NCBI GenBank assembly: GCA_004794785.1
Contig: SJOL01010112.1
Span: 1,009,802 to 1,073,801, forward strand
Direction: 5' to 3'
DNA from: Opisthorchis felineus
Taxonomy: Eukaryota > Platyhelminthes > Trematoda > Opisthorchiida > Opisthorchiidae
Length of the DNA stretch: 64,000 nucleotides
Part shown: positions 25,621-37,450 of the stretch, one piece after another
How the letters are laid out: each line of letters begins with the position of its first letter
Position numbering within the stretch: the first letter of the stretch is position 1
Program-made: the position numbers and the translations under genes
Notes under the pieces: model-generated
Told to the model about the DNA's origin: nothing
Database searches by the model: none
The model's input: only the letters and a program-made list of their open reading frames with translations

Positions 25621-25677
25621 GCTCTGAGATTAACGCATTAATCCTCCAACCCTGTCAGAAATGTTCGCAAAATTCAG

Positions 25678-25704
25678 AAACTGTAAACAAACCACTATTC
25701 GACG
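25678..25704 (+). CDS. Micro-exon candidate (27 bp, phase 1)
   Basis: Acceptor gcaaaattcag, strong donor gtgaga. Encodes TVNKPLFD and ends GACG, as at micro-exons 5 and 9 of block A and the 34776 exon. Not present in the C' copy, where similarity has ended. It could belong to the gene starting at 21334. Confidence 0.4.
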
Positions 25705-26702
25705 GTGAGAGAGAATGTAATTTGCTGGATGCAGTGTGGATGATAGCGTGGGGGTGAACGCCAGAGATCATGTTTGGCGATCTGAAATTGCATTAAGCAT
25801 CGGAATTCGATAAGCCGCAATCTGGAATCAAACGAACGTCCGCTTTAACCGTACCGTTTGGCTGTAAGTGGTCGTTGCTTATATGGGGTGGTTAGATGAC
25901 GGTTGTGACGAAGTGCTAATTTGTGGACAATAATGTTGTCAGGGAATGCCCAGATAGGAATGGGAACGTTCCTTAGACGCAAAAATGTTGCAAGAGTTGT
26001 CAGGTAACGTAGTTTCTCAGGCTCAGATAAGAAACTAATCCAAGTGAGTTACGAAATTTTGGTTGAGTGCAACAGCAAAGCAATCCTGACGAATGGTTGG
26101 GCGTGAAAAACAGTTCCACGTTGAGGCTTCACAATGAAGGTGAAGGATTCGTGGTTAGCTTTCTTCATGAGGATCAAAAGATCGTTTTATGCTGCCTCAG
26201 TACGCCCCAAGTAGTATTTCAACCCAGATAAATTCAAGTTCTTTTAACATTGCGGCTGTAATGCGGTTCAGATTGTGTTCTAGTAACACAAGTGTTGTTT
26301 GACTGCGAATGATTGCAAGTCAATATTTTCAACCGGGGCTTCTGTTTTTCTGCAGGCATTGTTAATTTTCCCCACGTTTCTAATTTTAGTTGTACAATTA
26401 ATTTATACTTTAGAGAACAATTAGCTGTTTTATTCACTTCACCCCCTCTTTTTATTTGGCGTTCCGTGTCATGAACTGATCTACCTTTCGTGGGCATCGG
26501 AATGCGGTCTCATCCGGCAAAATGATGCTTCCCTTAAGGCAGGCATTCCATGTATTAATAACTCAACGTACACAGTTAAGCCATCAAGATCTCAGGTAAC
26601 CCGAGGAATTCTATGGCCTTAGACATCACTCAAACGGTTGTTTAGGTGCCCTACGCCCATCCGATGAAAGTTACGTCCATGAATCACTACACTCCAGGTC
26701 AG

Positions 26703-26720
26703 AAAATATTCGCATCACAG
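26703..26720 (+). CDS. Micro-exon candidate (18 bp, phase 1)
   Basis: Acceptor cactacactccaggtcag, donor gtacta. Encodes NIRIT after a split codon and ends in G. Pyrimidine content upstream is moderate. No second copy is available for support. Confidence 0.3.
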
Positions 26721-29700
26721 GTACTACAAATTGGGCTTGTATTTTTGTCGAAGATAATTTGCCATAACATATTTGTGAATAGTTTTGCAGCCTCAAGTGT
26801 TTTGTCTAGATCTGCTCGCGGCGTCTCCTGTTTCAAATAGCAGCTTGTACTCCATAAGGGCGGCTAATCCGACGCCTACTTTCTTTTTGCGAGTAAAAGT
26901 CTGCACCATCTCTAAATGACTTATTGCATTCTCACGGAGACGAAACCAAGCTTATGGGAGTGAAATAAGAAGGGCAGGGCAAAATCATCATTTACATTTT
27001 TTCTTTTATGAAATCTCATACTGGTTTCGGATTCTGCGCAAAAGTTGTCAGGTGGTTATCCGGCTTGGAAATGCATCTCACCAGGGATACCGGGTCATTA
27101 GAAAGTGACACTGACCGCAGAAATCGGAAAAACTCCAGATTTGGAGCTGCCGTTTGCTGACCCGTTCCCGTGAATCAAAAGCCGGTTCTTGAGTACGCGC
27201 AGTGCTTTTCCAAAACACAATTCCACATCGCAGTGTGCAGTAATAGTGTTAAATCAGAGATTTAACTGAAGGACAAAATGGGATTAGTGCGCTTTCCGCC
27301 TGTCACACCAGCATTGCTTGTTTTGGGGGAACACATATTTGGCCATTAGCGAAATGGACATAAAGGAAGGCCTATTTCGCAGCTTATCACTGAGTAATCT
27401 TTGGGTGGAACATGAAATTGTGCATCGTCCATCATAACAGTGGTATCGCCATTAATAGTTTTTCACTTAGCAAGCCTGTTCTTTGATACGATTCCCAGAC
27501 AAATGCCCTTTGTGAGAAAATCTCCCCAAAAAACGCAGTGTCAAGCGAGCCATAACATAATTCGTCCCGTATGACAACGGTCCGTATGTGGGAGTTTACT
27601 GTTTGCAGTGTGAGATGTCCGGCCAAAGTCCAGATAGCACGCTTCATTGGGAACTGTTTATTTTGGCTGTCGGCAACTGATGCAAGAGACAAAGACTGTA
27701 TCTTTTAATATGCATGAGGGAACCATGATGAAGCAACGAAAGACCCATCAATTCTTATTGGTGGGACACGTATGTGGATTTGTTGACAGAGTGAAGTAAT
27801 TGGAAGCAATGCTGATGTATTCAGATCTCTAGTGTACGTATCAAAATTTATTGGGACGTAAGATTGCGGGCGAATGTCCGACAATCTGTTGTCAACAAGT
27901 GCGTTTGGGATGTTCCCCAAAATTTCGTGCAAAATTACTCAGTGCCATCTCCTTGAATCTCCCGGGGTCCTCTCGGTTCTAAGTAATTTTCTGTATCAGA
28001 CTACAAGTGGTAACGCAGTGACCTTGAGCAGTATTCTGAAAATCAGGGAAAGCCATCCCTTTCCAAGTTGCGTAGGCTTCACTTTGCGGAAGCCAGGTTC
28101 AAGCTGGATAACCGGAGAATCACAACTAATATGCCAGCTTTTGAACGTTTTGTGCCCGTTTGACTGAGGTTTTAATATGCTGCTCTTGAGTGTAGTTAGA
28201 CCAAGAGGAACGAAATTTACCGGGCAGATTTTTCACCTAAGTTAAAGGATATATGAACGTTCTCTCTACATATTTTGGAAATATGCGCATGGGTCGTGCA
28301 GCTCACAGCCTAGGTAATATTTACAGGACACTTAATTTCAAGTGGAACAAAACTCATATTTGAGTGTGGCCGAATTACCCCAAACAGTTAGTGGAGAATT
28401 TAGCGAAGTTTAATATACTAGCTGTTTTTAACAGGGCACTTGAGAGGAGTTCTATTTGTGACTGCCATCCAACCGTGTGCTGGCAAGTAGGGGAGCGGTA
28501 TCCAGGTTTCAAATATCCAGAAAATATGTTTCTGTGATATAATATGACTTGGTCTGGTATGTGCTGTCGCACAATCCACAAATTAATTGCATTTTGAAGA
28601 TAAGCACTGGTGTAGATTTATGGACATTCGATGGTCGATGGGTATTCCTTAGTATACCCCGATAGTTGTATGATGTAGCATTATGTGCAAAATTCACCAA
28701 CATATCACTCTCGTCTGAGCGTATTGCCCTTGTCTCGAGAATAATAACACTGAGATAAGCAGAGGACTGTTCAAGCGAAAGTGACAAGGGAAAACTGCCC
28801 AAGGAGGATTGATATGGATATGAAGTACGACCATAATGATACATGATTAACGAAAACATTGTTCATGAAAATAGTATGCAAATACGATCACGGAGCTCAA
28901 TCCGGAGGAGCATCATGTGAAGTTTTTCCCAGGAATTGTGACTGTCTAGTAAGTGTTTTGCACATAAACCTGATACTGCCGTACGGTTTTGCACAAGTAT
29001 AGGCAATATTGGCTTCTTACAGCTTACTAACCAGCAGCTTGACGCCTGAATACCTCCGGTCAAAGATAAAAATAGCCGTCCCTGGTGTATCTGTTGTAAG
29101 ATGTCGAGCTTTATCGAGTCAAGCGATAGAAGTGCTGCACTGATCAGGATAAAATGTTCAATTATAACCTGAGCGGAGCTAGGTGAGTGATTATATCTGA
29201 GTGATTCAATCATCTCCATTCTTCTAGCATATACTGTAAAATACCAGTTGATTAGAATAACCGCTAAGTCTACATTAAGTTGATTAATATGATTAAGGTG
29301 ATTAAGGACTACATATATGGAAGCGCTACAAATTTTTGGAAACCCACAAAGCAGCATTCTCCTAGTTAAACCTGGCTTCATAGGAACGTAATCACCAACC
29401 AAAGATATTTATTTGGTACTAGGTTAGAATGTGTCAGCGCTCTTCTAGAAAATCAGTCGCGAAAAGAACAACAGGCATCTTTCGCGTGTCCAAATTTTAC
29501 GACAGAGTTCTGAAATGTTTTACACTCTGGGGTTGTTATGGTCGGAGACAACGGGCTTGTCTGCAAACGTTACACGAGGATTTTTGTTTTGTTGGGCTCA
29601 TTTGTATGTTACACTGAGGTGACTCTTGTTTTCTAGGAGGGAGTCCTTTGGAACCTAGAAGTATGGATTTATTTCGGTGGCGGGAAACCGGACTGTTTTC

Positions 29701-30286
29701 ATTCACCATGTCAGGACATTGTACGGACCGTCGTGGATTTCAGAGAGATGCAAACTGCTTCGCAAAGAAATACAATTAAATTTTGTAGTCGAAATTGCTT
29801 ATACAGCCTACTGTCTTATGGTGATGAATATTCTTGAAGTTTACATACATCTTCATGTATGACGATCGCTAGTCACCCTAGGTAACAAATCCTGATATCC
29901 TAACGTCGTAGCTGTTAAGTAGGAATGAGAATGGGCCGACAATGTTGAAATGCATATTTATGAGACACAATTCTGAATATATGCGCCGTTTCCAACTACG
30001 TGTACCCAGGAGATTAGGCTGATTTAACATAAATCCGTTGGAATATATTAAAGCTTCGACGGTTTCTTTTAGGTTCTAAATAGCTGACAACGAATTAATT
30101 TTGGACGGCCAACGGGTGATCAAACTTCTAGACGCCCGCGCATATTAGGATAGCCAGAGGCAGTTGTTATGTGGTTTTGTGTGGTGCAGCGATCAAAGCT
30201 GATGTAAACACAAAGGAATATGATCAGCCTGTATTCATGCACATTCCTCTTTCAAGGAAGCAGTCGGCCTGGAAACGGTGATAGCT

Positions 30287-30349
30287 ATGCGCGCCCGTAA
30301 GCGTTTCTTGTGTACTGCCGCGGCATCGACGTTACTTTATCTATTCCCG
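30287..30349 (+). CDS. Signal-peptide-like 5' exon in block C'
   Basis: ATG at 30287 starts a basic stretch (RARKRF) and a hydrophobic core (AAASTLLYLFPVL). It is the partner of the reading at 21334. A GT follows codon 21 in both copies, here inside gttttg, a poor donor. Unspliced, the ORF continues to a stop at 30469 and gains a second hydrophobic segment (LLWYLITLLLT). Candidate start of the gene carrying the exons at 33334 and 33531. Confidence 0.4.
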
Positions 30350-31474
30350 GTTTTGTCTTCATATACCACAAAGAATATATATGAAACATTTACTCACTAC
30401 AAATCTCTATTATGGTATTTAATTACCCTACTGCTGACCATCCAGTTAACAGTGTTGGCCGCAGTATGAAAATGCTGAAAAACGAAACAAACTTGCATCT
30501 GTTCCTGTCGGTTGAGAGCCAGCTGAGCCGATGACTCGCAAGTGCCATCATACTTAGACAGTTTTGTTTGCAATTTAAACAATTTTACTTGGACAGGGCT
30601 TCATCAAGGAGAATAAATCCTTCGTGACTGCCTCTCTCGTATTGTACTGACGCGGTACACAGTGTCTGAAAGCGTTTCGTAGCATGAATAGAATTAGGTA
30701 GCTTACGTAGTCCGTCTCCGGTCTTATCAACCGAGGGTCACGTTCCATCGTAATCTAACTAACCTAGAGGCTTTTTCGACATTGTAATTCTGGGCTTCAC
30801 GTTTTAGTGCTCCTTTCTCGAGCTGACCGTGGAACAACGTGTGTTCCGAGGTCTATCCATTTGTTTCAAGTGACCTCTACAGCCATTCCTTCACAACATA
30901 CCAGTGGGATTTTTCCCTCCAAACTTTTGTCGCTTGTCCAGAACAAGTTTTCTTTTACACTGCAAGAGACTACTCGACTGAGTAAGATGTCAGCCAGTAT
31001 CTCACTTGCTGTGCATAGCACGCTTATTTCACTGAGAATATCGGTCTTCCTTAAAGTTCAGTTTTTTTTATCAGAAGAACTTTTAGCTCAATCCTCGTGA
31101 TATAATTGAACGTCTTTTACATCCCGAATTGTGCTCATAATGTGAAACTTTTTGTTCGGTGACTCTGGTTTTGTCAACTAAGGCGCTTGTGGATGCAAGC
31201 TCTGTAATTTTGAAACTGGTTTGCGGCTGTTAGCAGTTCCCCTCTGCGGTTGGTCCATTCAGATGGGACTTAATTCCGCGCTAAGACAGCTAGCTGATGC
31301 AGTGAGCTGTGTAGCTCTGATCAGCATTATGTAGTCTTTGGACAACATTTGAAAAGTGATATTTCTTGAACGTTATCATTCCATCAGGTTTGTTGATATT
31401 TTGCTGGACAACTACTAGTCTACAAACATCTGTTAGTCCGAAAAAATTCTATTTGACATTCATGAGTTATCTTC

Positions 31475-31876
31475 ATGAAAACGCCTCTTACGCCAGTTGA
31501 ATTGCATACATGGAAGCCGCTTGGAAATGCGTCTGCATTTAGGCCCGCTGGTTTTTGGATGCACTACAAACTTGCATGCCCACGAAGAGGTGCCATACAG
31601 CTTCGCAAAACTTTGATGCAGTTTCTTATACTTCAGGTTTCTTACATCCAACTCGAATATGTTTTTGACCTGGCTTACGACACAACAAAGGTTTTGCAAT
31701 TTCGACGCTTGGTTTTGCAAACGCCAGAAAGTTGTTCCTACTGCGCTCAGCTGCACGCATCACGTCTGTGCTTATACCACACTGGAAAGTGTTTTCAACT
31801 GAGTACCTGTGATAACTTCTTGTTTCGGTTTACATGGCGGACATCGGCCGCCACTTACGGCACTTTGTGTCTGTAA
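31475..31876 (+). CDS. Unrecognised 133-codon open frame, C'-specific
   Basis: Open for 402 bp in an extra segment absent from block C. Includes several cysteines (ESCSYC, RLCLYHTGKC). The minus strand is also open for 98 codons here, so length alone proves little. I do not recognise a domain; it may be an exon or part of an inserted element. Confidence 0.2.
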   Translation: MKTPLTPVELHTWKPLGNASAFRPAGFWMHYKLACPRRGAIQLRKTLMQFLILQVSYIQLEYVFDLAYDTTKVLQFRRLVLQTPESCSYCAQLHASRLCLYHTGKCFQLSTCDNFLFRFTWRTSAATYGTLCL

Positions 31877-33333
31877 CTCAGAGTTTCAACACTGCGTGCA
31901 TCACCAGGAGTCTTCTAATATTTTTGCCTACTGATCCAAAACGAGGAGTACCCAGTATTTTCCTTCAGGCTTCCCAATTTGCGCCAACTGGATCAGTGAA
32001 ATCACAGCGCTAGGAAATGTGGTCAGACGTAGACGTAGAACTAAGCAGGCTCGACTGCGGATAATAGAATTTGTCCCCCTTGGCTGATAAACATAATAAA
32101 ATTACATGGATGTTGTTAGTGGATAGAATTTGATGACAACCAATAATGAGTTATGGCATTTCGGTATGCCGCTCACCTTGGGTGCAAATTCGACAATGTA
32201 TTTCCGTTGACTCTGTGGTGTTATCACAGTTCAGGAGAAACTATAACCAGAACCAGCCTCCCCTGATCAGCTAAGAAGGGCTTAATGAACGCTGCATGAC
32301 CTCTATTGCAAGGTCTATCTGTCAGGCGCAGCGTTTCACTATCCACAGTCAGTGTCGTGTGAAGTAAATGCCTAGAAATGAAAGATTCTTTAATGAAAAA
32401 AACGGACCGCTGTAACCAAACTAACCAAGGAGGGTGAGTAATCACGACACTGACGAGCTGATCCGGCAAGTGGTCGCAGTAAGTACGGCATGAAGGCGTG
32501 CTCCCAATGCTACTGAGCAACAAAAGTACCCTTAGAGCAGGATATGACTTTTAAACATTAACAGCGCATCGGTAGAGTGTTGTATCAATGCTTTCATGAA
32601 CGTCAGGACTCTGAGAGCCTAGAATGCCTCCCTCCTCTTTTCGGCACTGTTAGAAATTATACAACTGGGTTCTTGGGCATGCATTCTGAAGTGTCCTTAC
32701 GGCAGTAAGGCAGAATCAACACAAAATTGCGTGAGCGTTTATTTGTGTTCCAGGCCCTAGTGATATGAACACTCGTTTCTGTATTCGCTGGGGTCAGTTC
32801 GGTGCTCTTAGCCTTCATTTGGTCAGCTGTATTTGGAACTGCATGGATGTATTTCTGACTTATGCATCACACACCTTACGGCTCTGCACAAGGCGACACA
32901 ACTTGTTACCAAAGGGTTGGATAATTTTATTCGTCATTATATGCCTAGATCCGGGCTTTTGGATTATTTGGCTGAAAATTCCGAATAGACTCTTTATTTG
33001 CGGAAATTAACTGATTTACTAAGCATAACCTATACTCGTAATGACTGTGGAGGAAATGTTTAAAAGTTTTCAAATATTCCGCTTTCTGACAATACCAGAA
33101 TGTTGGTTTCATTGTGTTTTAGACTTAGTTGTATTTTCAAATTACCTCATTGCCGGCAATACCAAAATGTTTGTTTCATTACCGTTGGCCGAATGTAATG
33201 CAGCAAATTTTGTGTTCAAACAGAATATACCTCCACATTTAAACTGCCGCTGTCACCCTTCTCTCATTCAGAGCAGCAAATTTGAGGAGTTTCGCCCGTT
33301 TTTCAAAGAGCAGCCTTAATTCCATCCTTGCAG

Positions 33334-33438
33334 ATTTGTTATCAGTGCCGCACGATTTGACATCTTTCATTGCGCAAATAATAATGACACCTGTAACGGT
33401 ATTAGCCAAACCAACTTATTATATTGGGTCTACGCGGT
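33334..33438 (+). CDS. Exon candidate of 105 bp (phase 1) in C'
   Basis: Strong acceptor (attccatccttgcag) and strong donor (gtaagtaa). The interval is 35 x 3 bp, symmetric in phase 1, with no stop. Residues include SVPHDLTSF and AKPTYYIGSTR. In block C the acceptor is kept (gaattcttgcag at 23960) but the frame hits a stop and the donor is gone, so C has decayed or C' gained the exon. The intron to the next candidate is only 92 bp. Confidence 0.5.
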
Positions 33439-33530
33439 GTAAGTAAAGGTTATTTTGGCCTATATATAATACAATGTCTCGAATACCGTACAGATTGAAA
33501 CATCAATCGGCCTTTGTGCAGCGCATTCAG

Positions 33531-33554
33531 CTGAAGAATATCATAAACGAGAGA
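33531..33554 (+). CDS. Micro-exon candidate (24 bp, phase 1) in C'
   Basis: Acceptor cctttgtgcagcgcattcag, donor gtaagg. Encodes EEYHKRE between split codons, the charged style of the block A micro-exons. Block C keeps the acceptor (tattacccttcag, ending 24098) but no donor at the matching position. Confidence 0.45.
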
Positions 33555-34716
33555 GTAAGGTGAGCTGATATGCAAATGCATGCATTGTGGAAATCATATT
33601 GTTATCTGTCCTCTTCTCTTCAAAATTATAATTCGATTGTGAATAAACACAAAGAAAACTCCACCCGTATGCCTTTAATAATTTGTTTTGTAATTTGGTC
33701 AGCTGGCTCTTGATCTGATCAGAAAGCTCGCACTAAGTTATCGCAGGCAGATCTTGTTACATTTCTAACGAATAAGACTTTGGGCTCAAAATAACCCCAC
33801 AGATTTCAACGTTTTAACACAATTTAAAACCTCATGTAATAAGGAGTTATTGTCCTGCAAAACCGATAATAATCGGTTGCTCGAGATGGAATGACCCTAT
33901 TTTTACAAAATTGGACATGTCAAAAATATTCGGGATCTTTCTATCTGGCAATTGTACCCCAGCGACTGAGATTCAAATGCTCAGGCATTTGCTACGCACA
34001 ATGGTCGCTTAGCCAAAACGGGTGCATTGTGTTCTTCTTGTCGATTTGCTGTGCACATCGGATAAAGTCGCACAAAACCAGATAAAACATGCGTTTCGTG
34101 TTTTTCATAACGTAGTTATGCATTTTGTGGAGCGCACAGCCGACAGGACATCATGTACAAATATCAACTTTTATATCACATCTTGTCAACTGATTATTGA
34201 TTGGATATCTGCTAGATGCCATTCTGAACATCTCCAGAACATAATAAATGCGCAGCACCCTCTGTAAATATACAGGTGGAAGAGATTAAAAAATATAAAT
34301 GGAGAAGCTAATCAACCGCAGTTCAGCAAAGTCACAGTAATATTCAAAACAAACCATATAAGCCGTGTTTACTCATAAAATCACAAATGCTGTAGAAGAG
34401 CCCCTTATCCAACTGAGCAGTTTCATAGTCTAAAATGATCTAAATTATTCTGCTAGACCTCTTCCGTTCGTTTCCATAAAATGCGGCTTTTAACGATTAA
34501 ACTAAAATAAACAATGTTCATCATTGAGCCGCATTTATCGAAAAGCTTGGTAGATAAACAAAGAGAGCAATATCAAGCCCCTGGACATAGGGAAACTGTA
34601 TGACCAGCTGTGCAAACAATTTTAAAAATGGCTAGGCATTTAATTGTTTCGTCGTTCACGTTTTGTGTTAATAATTGTAATGATTACGAATGGCTACTAT
34701 TGCGACAGTTCAACGG

Positions 34717-34738
34717 CCAATCAGGTTCGTTTCTAGAA
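34717..34738 (+). promoter_or_regulatory. CCAAT motif and heat-shock-element-like palindrome upstream of the 34776 exon
   Basis: CCAAT at 34717-34721 and TTCTAGAA at 34731-34738, within GTTCGTTTCTAGAATGCTTC, lie 38-59 bp upstream of the ATG. Alternating TTC/GAA units resemble a heat-shock element. No TATA box at a normal distance was seen. Such short motifs occur by chance, so the call is tentative. Confidence 0.25.
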
Positions 34739-34775
34739 TGCTTCGCTTGTCGTTTGCAAAATTTCTTTGGTCACA

Positions 34776-34845
34776 ATGAGTCCTAAAGTATTATTTGGTT
34801 TCGCAATTCTAATTGCAGTTCAAGTGCTAGTGGCCACAGAGGACG
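34776..34845 (+). CDS. Signal-peptide 5' exon of a micro-exon-type gene (70 bp)
   Basis: ATG in a cacaATGA context begins MSPKVLFGF, then a hydrophobic core (AILIAVQVLVA) and TED, with cleavage plausible near VLVA-T. The exon ends GACG before a strong donor GTGAGC, leaving one base of the next codon (phase 1), which matches the phase 1 micro-exons downstream. This is the standard first exon of a small secreted protein. The same exon, without its ATG, recurs at 36788. Function of the mature peptide unknown. Confidence 0.65.
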
Positions 34846-35238
34846 GTGAGCGATTCTATGAATCAAGATTACAAATAATGAATGTATATTTTGTTAATTG
34901 TGCATGCCACTTGTAAAGAAACGAATTGATCCTCGTCACATATGTTTGTTGGTATGAGATTGAACATGAGCTACTAAATATATCATGGGGATTATTCTCC
35001 TACTAGAGAGTATTCTAGACAGATTATTCTCCACTAGAGATTCAGCACAGAAATAATGTTGAGCATTTATGGATTGCTAAAATATTGGCGGATTGTGGTC
35101 GTTGACCTAGCAAGCGGACAGATCCTGCTTCTGTTTGGTACGAGGTGAAATGTACTGTGACTTCTTGGTTAGTAGTTTGAGAAAAGCAGAAACTTTAGGC
35201 ACAGCCTTGGAATGATCCCATTTACCGCAGGGTCGCAG

Positions 35239-35271
35239 AGAATTTAGGGCATTCCTCCGCCTTAAACAGAG
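35239..35271 (+). CDS. Possible 33 bp exon (phase 1)
   Basis: Between ggtcgcag and gtaaca. Encodes NLGHSSALNR between split codons, without stops. The acceptor is weak and purine-interrupted. It would sit between the 34776 and 36188 exons without disturbing the frame. Confidence 0.25.
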
Positions 35272-36187
35272 GTAACATATATGTACGGTTTGTTGACCTG
35301 AATACTTTGGAAAATCAATTTCAAATAGATTTGATGGTTATATGATGACACCACAACACTCGCACGCATGAACGCTTCGTATCATTTTGAAATTAATCTT
35401 CTCAGAACTAAAACACCTGAGGAGTCTGATTTAAACAAGTTATCCGGAAATTTTATTTTTGAGGCCTACTGAAGTTTACTGAGTTTTTAAAAATTACCTG
35501 ATGCACAGAGTTGACAAGAAATGTATTTTGCTGTTGATTTTACGAACGACATTCCACGCTGTCGTACACCTTCAACAGCTGTTAATTTTAAATTACATCG
35601 TCCCCACTTACACACGAGGAGTAGTGGCACAATTTTATGACAGTTGCCACCCCAACAATCAACACCATCGTAGGCGAACCTGTTTGCCTCTCCATAGTAC
35701 AAAACAGGCCGTTTTATTTCTTTCAATATAGGACAACAGACAACTAGTAGCCTAAATCTAGCAGTGGAATGCAAAGGTTCTTCATAACCTTCATTATGGG
35801 AGCGGAAAACATTTGTTCAACTTTCAGCAACAAATAGTTTATTTCTTCACATGGTTTGATGCAGCGAACTCAAGTTCTATTAAGGCAACCGCTGCTATGA
35901 AAAATACACAGTCTGAATCAATATCAAAATATAAATTACGTTGAACATGGAATCCGTAGGAGTGGGGTATAAAATGTGGGACTGCTAAAAAAACTGCTTG
36001 GTTTTTAACTCGTTTGCTTACAGCGCATGTAACAACCTGCTTTTACACTTACACCTGAGCAAAGAGGAACCAACATTTCTCATCATTACAATGCGATCGC
36101 TTGTTGAGGCGCGATCCGTAACTGTTTTTCTGAAACTAAAGCAAATTCAATTCACTATGTTATGATGAAAGCCGGTTATTTTTACAG

Positions 36188-36226
36188 GAGACACCTTAGA
36201 AGTAGTCGAGTACCTTAATACTTCTG
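36188..36226 (+). CDS. Exon of 39 bp (phase 1), second exon of the 34776 gene
   Basis: Good acceptor (ggttatttttacag). The donor GTGATA is moderate. The 39 bp are open in phase 1 and encode DTLEVVEYLNTS after a completed glycine, ending in G. Joined to the 34776 exon in the same phase, it gives a secreted acidic peptide. It lies 1.3 kb downstream on the same strand; no competing frame is as clean. Confidence 0.5.
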
Positions 36227-36787
36227 GTGATAGACACTATTTTGGCAACTAATTTCTCAGTTACGTGAGATACAGAAAAATCCTCAAATGAGATTTCCAA
36301 CAAGACGTTGCTTAGTAGCCACTAAACCTGTCTGTTCTACCTTGTTTTGATCGTGGGCCATTTGTCAATCATTTTATTACATGCATGCTGATTTATTGAA
36401 TGAACTGGATAGCTACCTGAATTTGAGCTTGCCATTTATGTTTGCGCTCAGACAAAACCATTCTGAGTACGTTCTGTTTAATAAATCTTCACATGCAATT
36501 TCGGTTTTTAATACGTTGAATTCATCCGGTGTCGTTTATTTAAATTAATCTCGCCTGCAGCTATCACGTATCAGTGATACATTATCTTAATAGTTCCGGG
36601 ATTTTTACCCAAGCGAGACGGTTCACTTTTAGACGACCACTCTTAACTAATTAAAATGCCGTCACCAAGCCAATTCGTTTCCAAGATTTCAAATAAAATA
36701 TCACAATTCCAGCGAATTTGGGAGATAAGCTTTTGGTTCAACGAATCACATTTCTTATCCCGTCCAGCGCATTCAAAATGGCTCAAC

Positions 36788-36839
36788 TTGGTACCTAAGG
36801 TGTTATTTCTCACTTTCCCTTGCCTTTTGTTGATATCAA
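36788..36839 (+). pseudogene. Relic of a signal-peptide 5' exon without ATG
   Basis: Aligns with the 34776 exon: CCTAAGGTGTTATTT (36794-36808) against CCTAAAGTATTATTT (34782-34796). The start position reads TTG where 34776 has ATG. It keeps a hydrophobic run (VLFLTFPCLLLIS), phase 1 and a GTGAGT donor. The nearest in-frame ATG is far upstream at 36656. Alternatively, the acceptor catttcttatcccgtccag at 36767 would make a 72 bp internal exon, also open in phase 1. Confidence 0.45.
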
Positions 36840-36904
36840 GTGAGTACATGTCAGTGAAGTTTTCGCGACATCAATTTTTAGTCGTTAATCCATACTTCTT
36901 TGTT

Positions 36905-37450
36905 GTATGTTCCTCTTTGTCTGGCTACATTTTCAGCGAACGGTTAGTATTACTACGTTAATTATCCTCTAGTTAGCTGTGGCAGCGTGCAGACGAACCC
37001 TTTAAAAACACGCATTTTATGCAAGGCAGAAATAATCATGCTACTTTGTGGGGCTTGGTGGTTTTTGTCGAGAGGTTTGCGCTGTATCTGGGCGTTTTAA
37101 ACATCAGTGATGCTTGTCTGCTGCACCCATAAAAAATGTATGCAACCCATTTTCTATTAATTTCGGAGTGTGTCATGACGGGAAATAAATAGGTACGAAC
37201 TCAAATTGTTTTCTTAATTTAAGTCACACATTAATGAAAATAGGGGCGTAGATGGGGCATTATCACGCCTGATACTACAGTGCACCAGAAACCTTTAGAT
37301 TTTGTGTATTTGTGACTTCCAAAATAAGCATATAGGACATTGGTTTGAGCTTTTTTCGAAAATGAGCAGTAAGTTTAATACTTTGCCCCGGGAAACTGTC
37401 CTTCATTCTGAGGACTACTACGTCATATGCCGTCGATGAATAATGAACCA
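36905..37450. repeat. Block C', distal part
   Basis: Resumes similarity to 24700-25600 (ggctacattttcag, cagagtgtgtcgtgat against ggagtgtgtcatgac, cttcat and ctactac). A strong acceptor at 36936 and GTTAGT six bases later would permit a 6 bp exon here, but block C does not keep it. Confidence 0.6.

Larger units (their letters stand above)
25621..28359. other. Stretch between C and C'
   Basis: No partner recognised. Two micro-exon-like readings are listed separately (25678, 26703). A fine acceptor at 26355 (cttctgtttttctgcag) has no fitting donor. The 60-97 residue open frames here are not supported by anything else. Confidence 0.35.
28360..34270. repeat. Block C', main part
   Basis: Diverged copy of 19440 to about 24650. 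Compared with C it carries about 0.45 kb of extra sequence near 31490-31930. The alignment stops near 34270 and resumes at about 36905, where C is continuous, so 34270-36905 is either inserted here or deleted from C. Confidence 0.75.
34271..36904. other. 2.6 kb interrupting block C', with a new gene start
   Basis: Not found in block C. Carries the 5' exon at 34776, the exon at 36188 and a decayed copy of the 5' exon at 36788, so part of it is internally duplicated (34710-34850 against about 36740-36845). A short doubled segment lies at 34993-35041 (attattctc, tactagaga). No transposon ends were seen. Confidence 0.4.
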
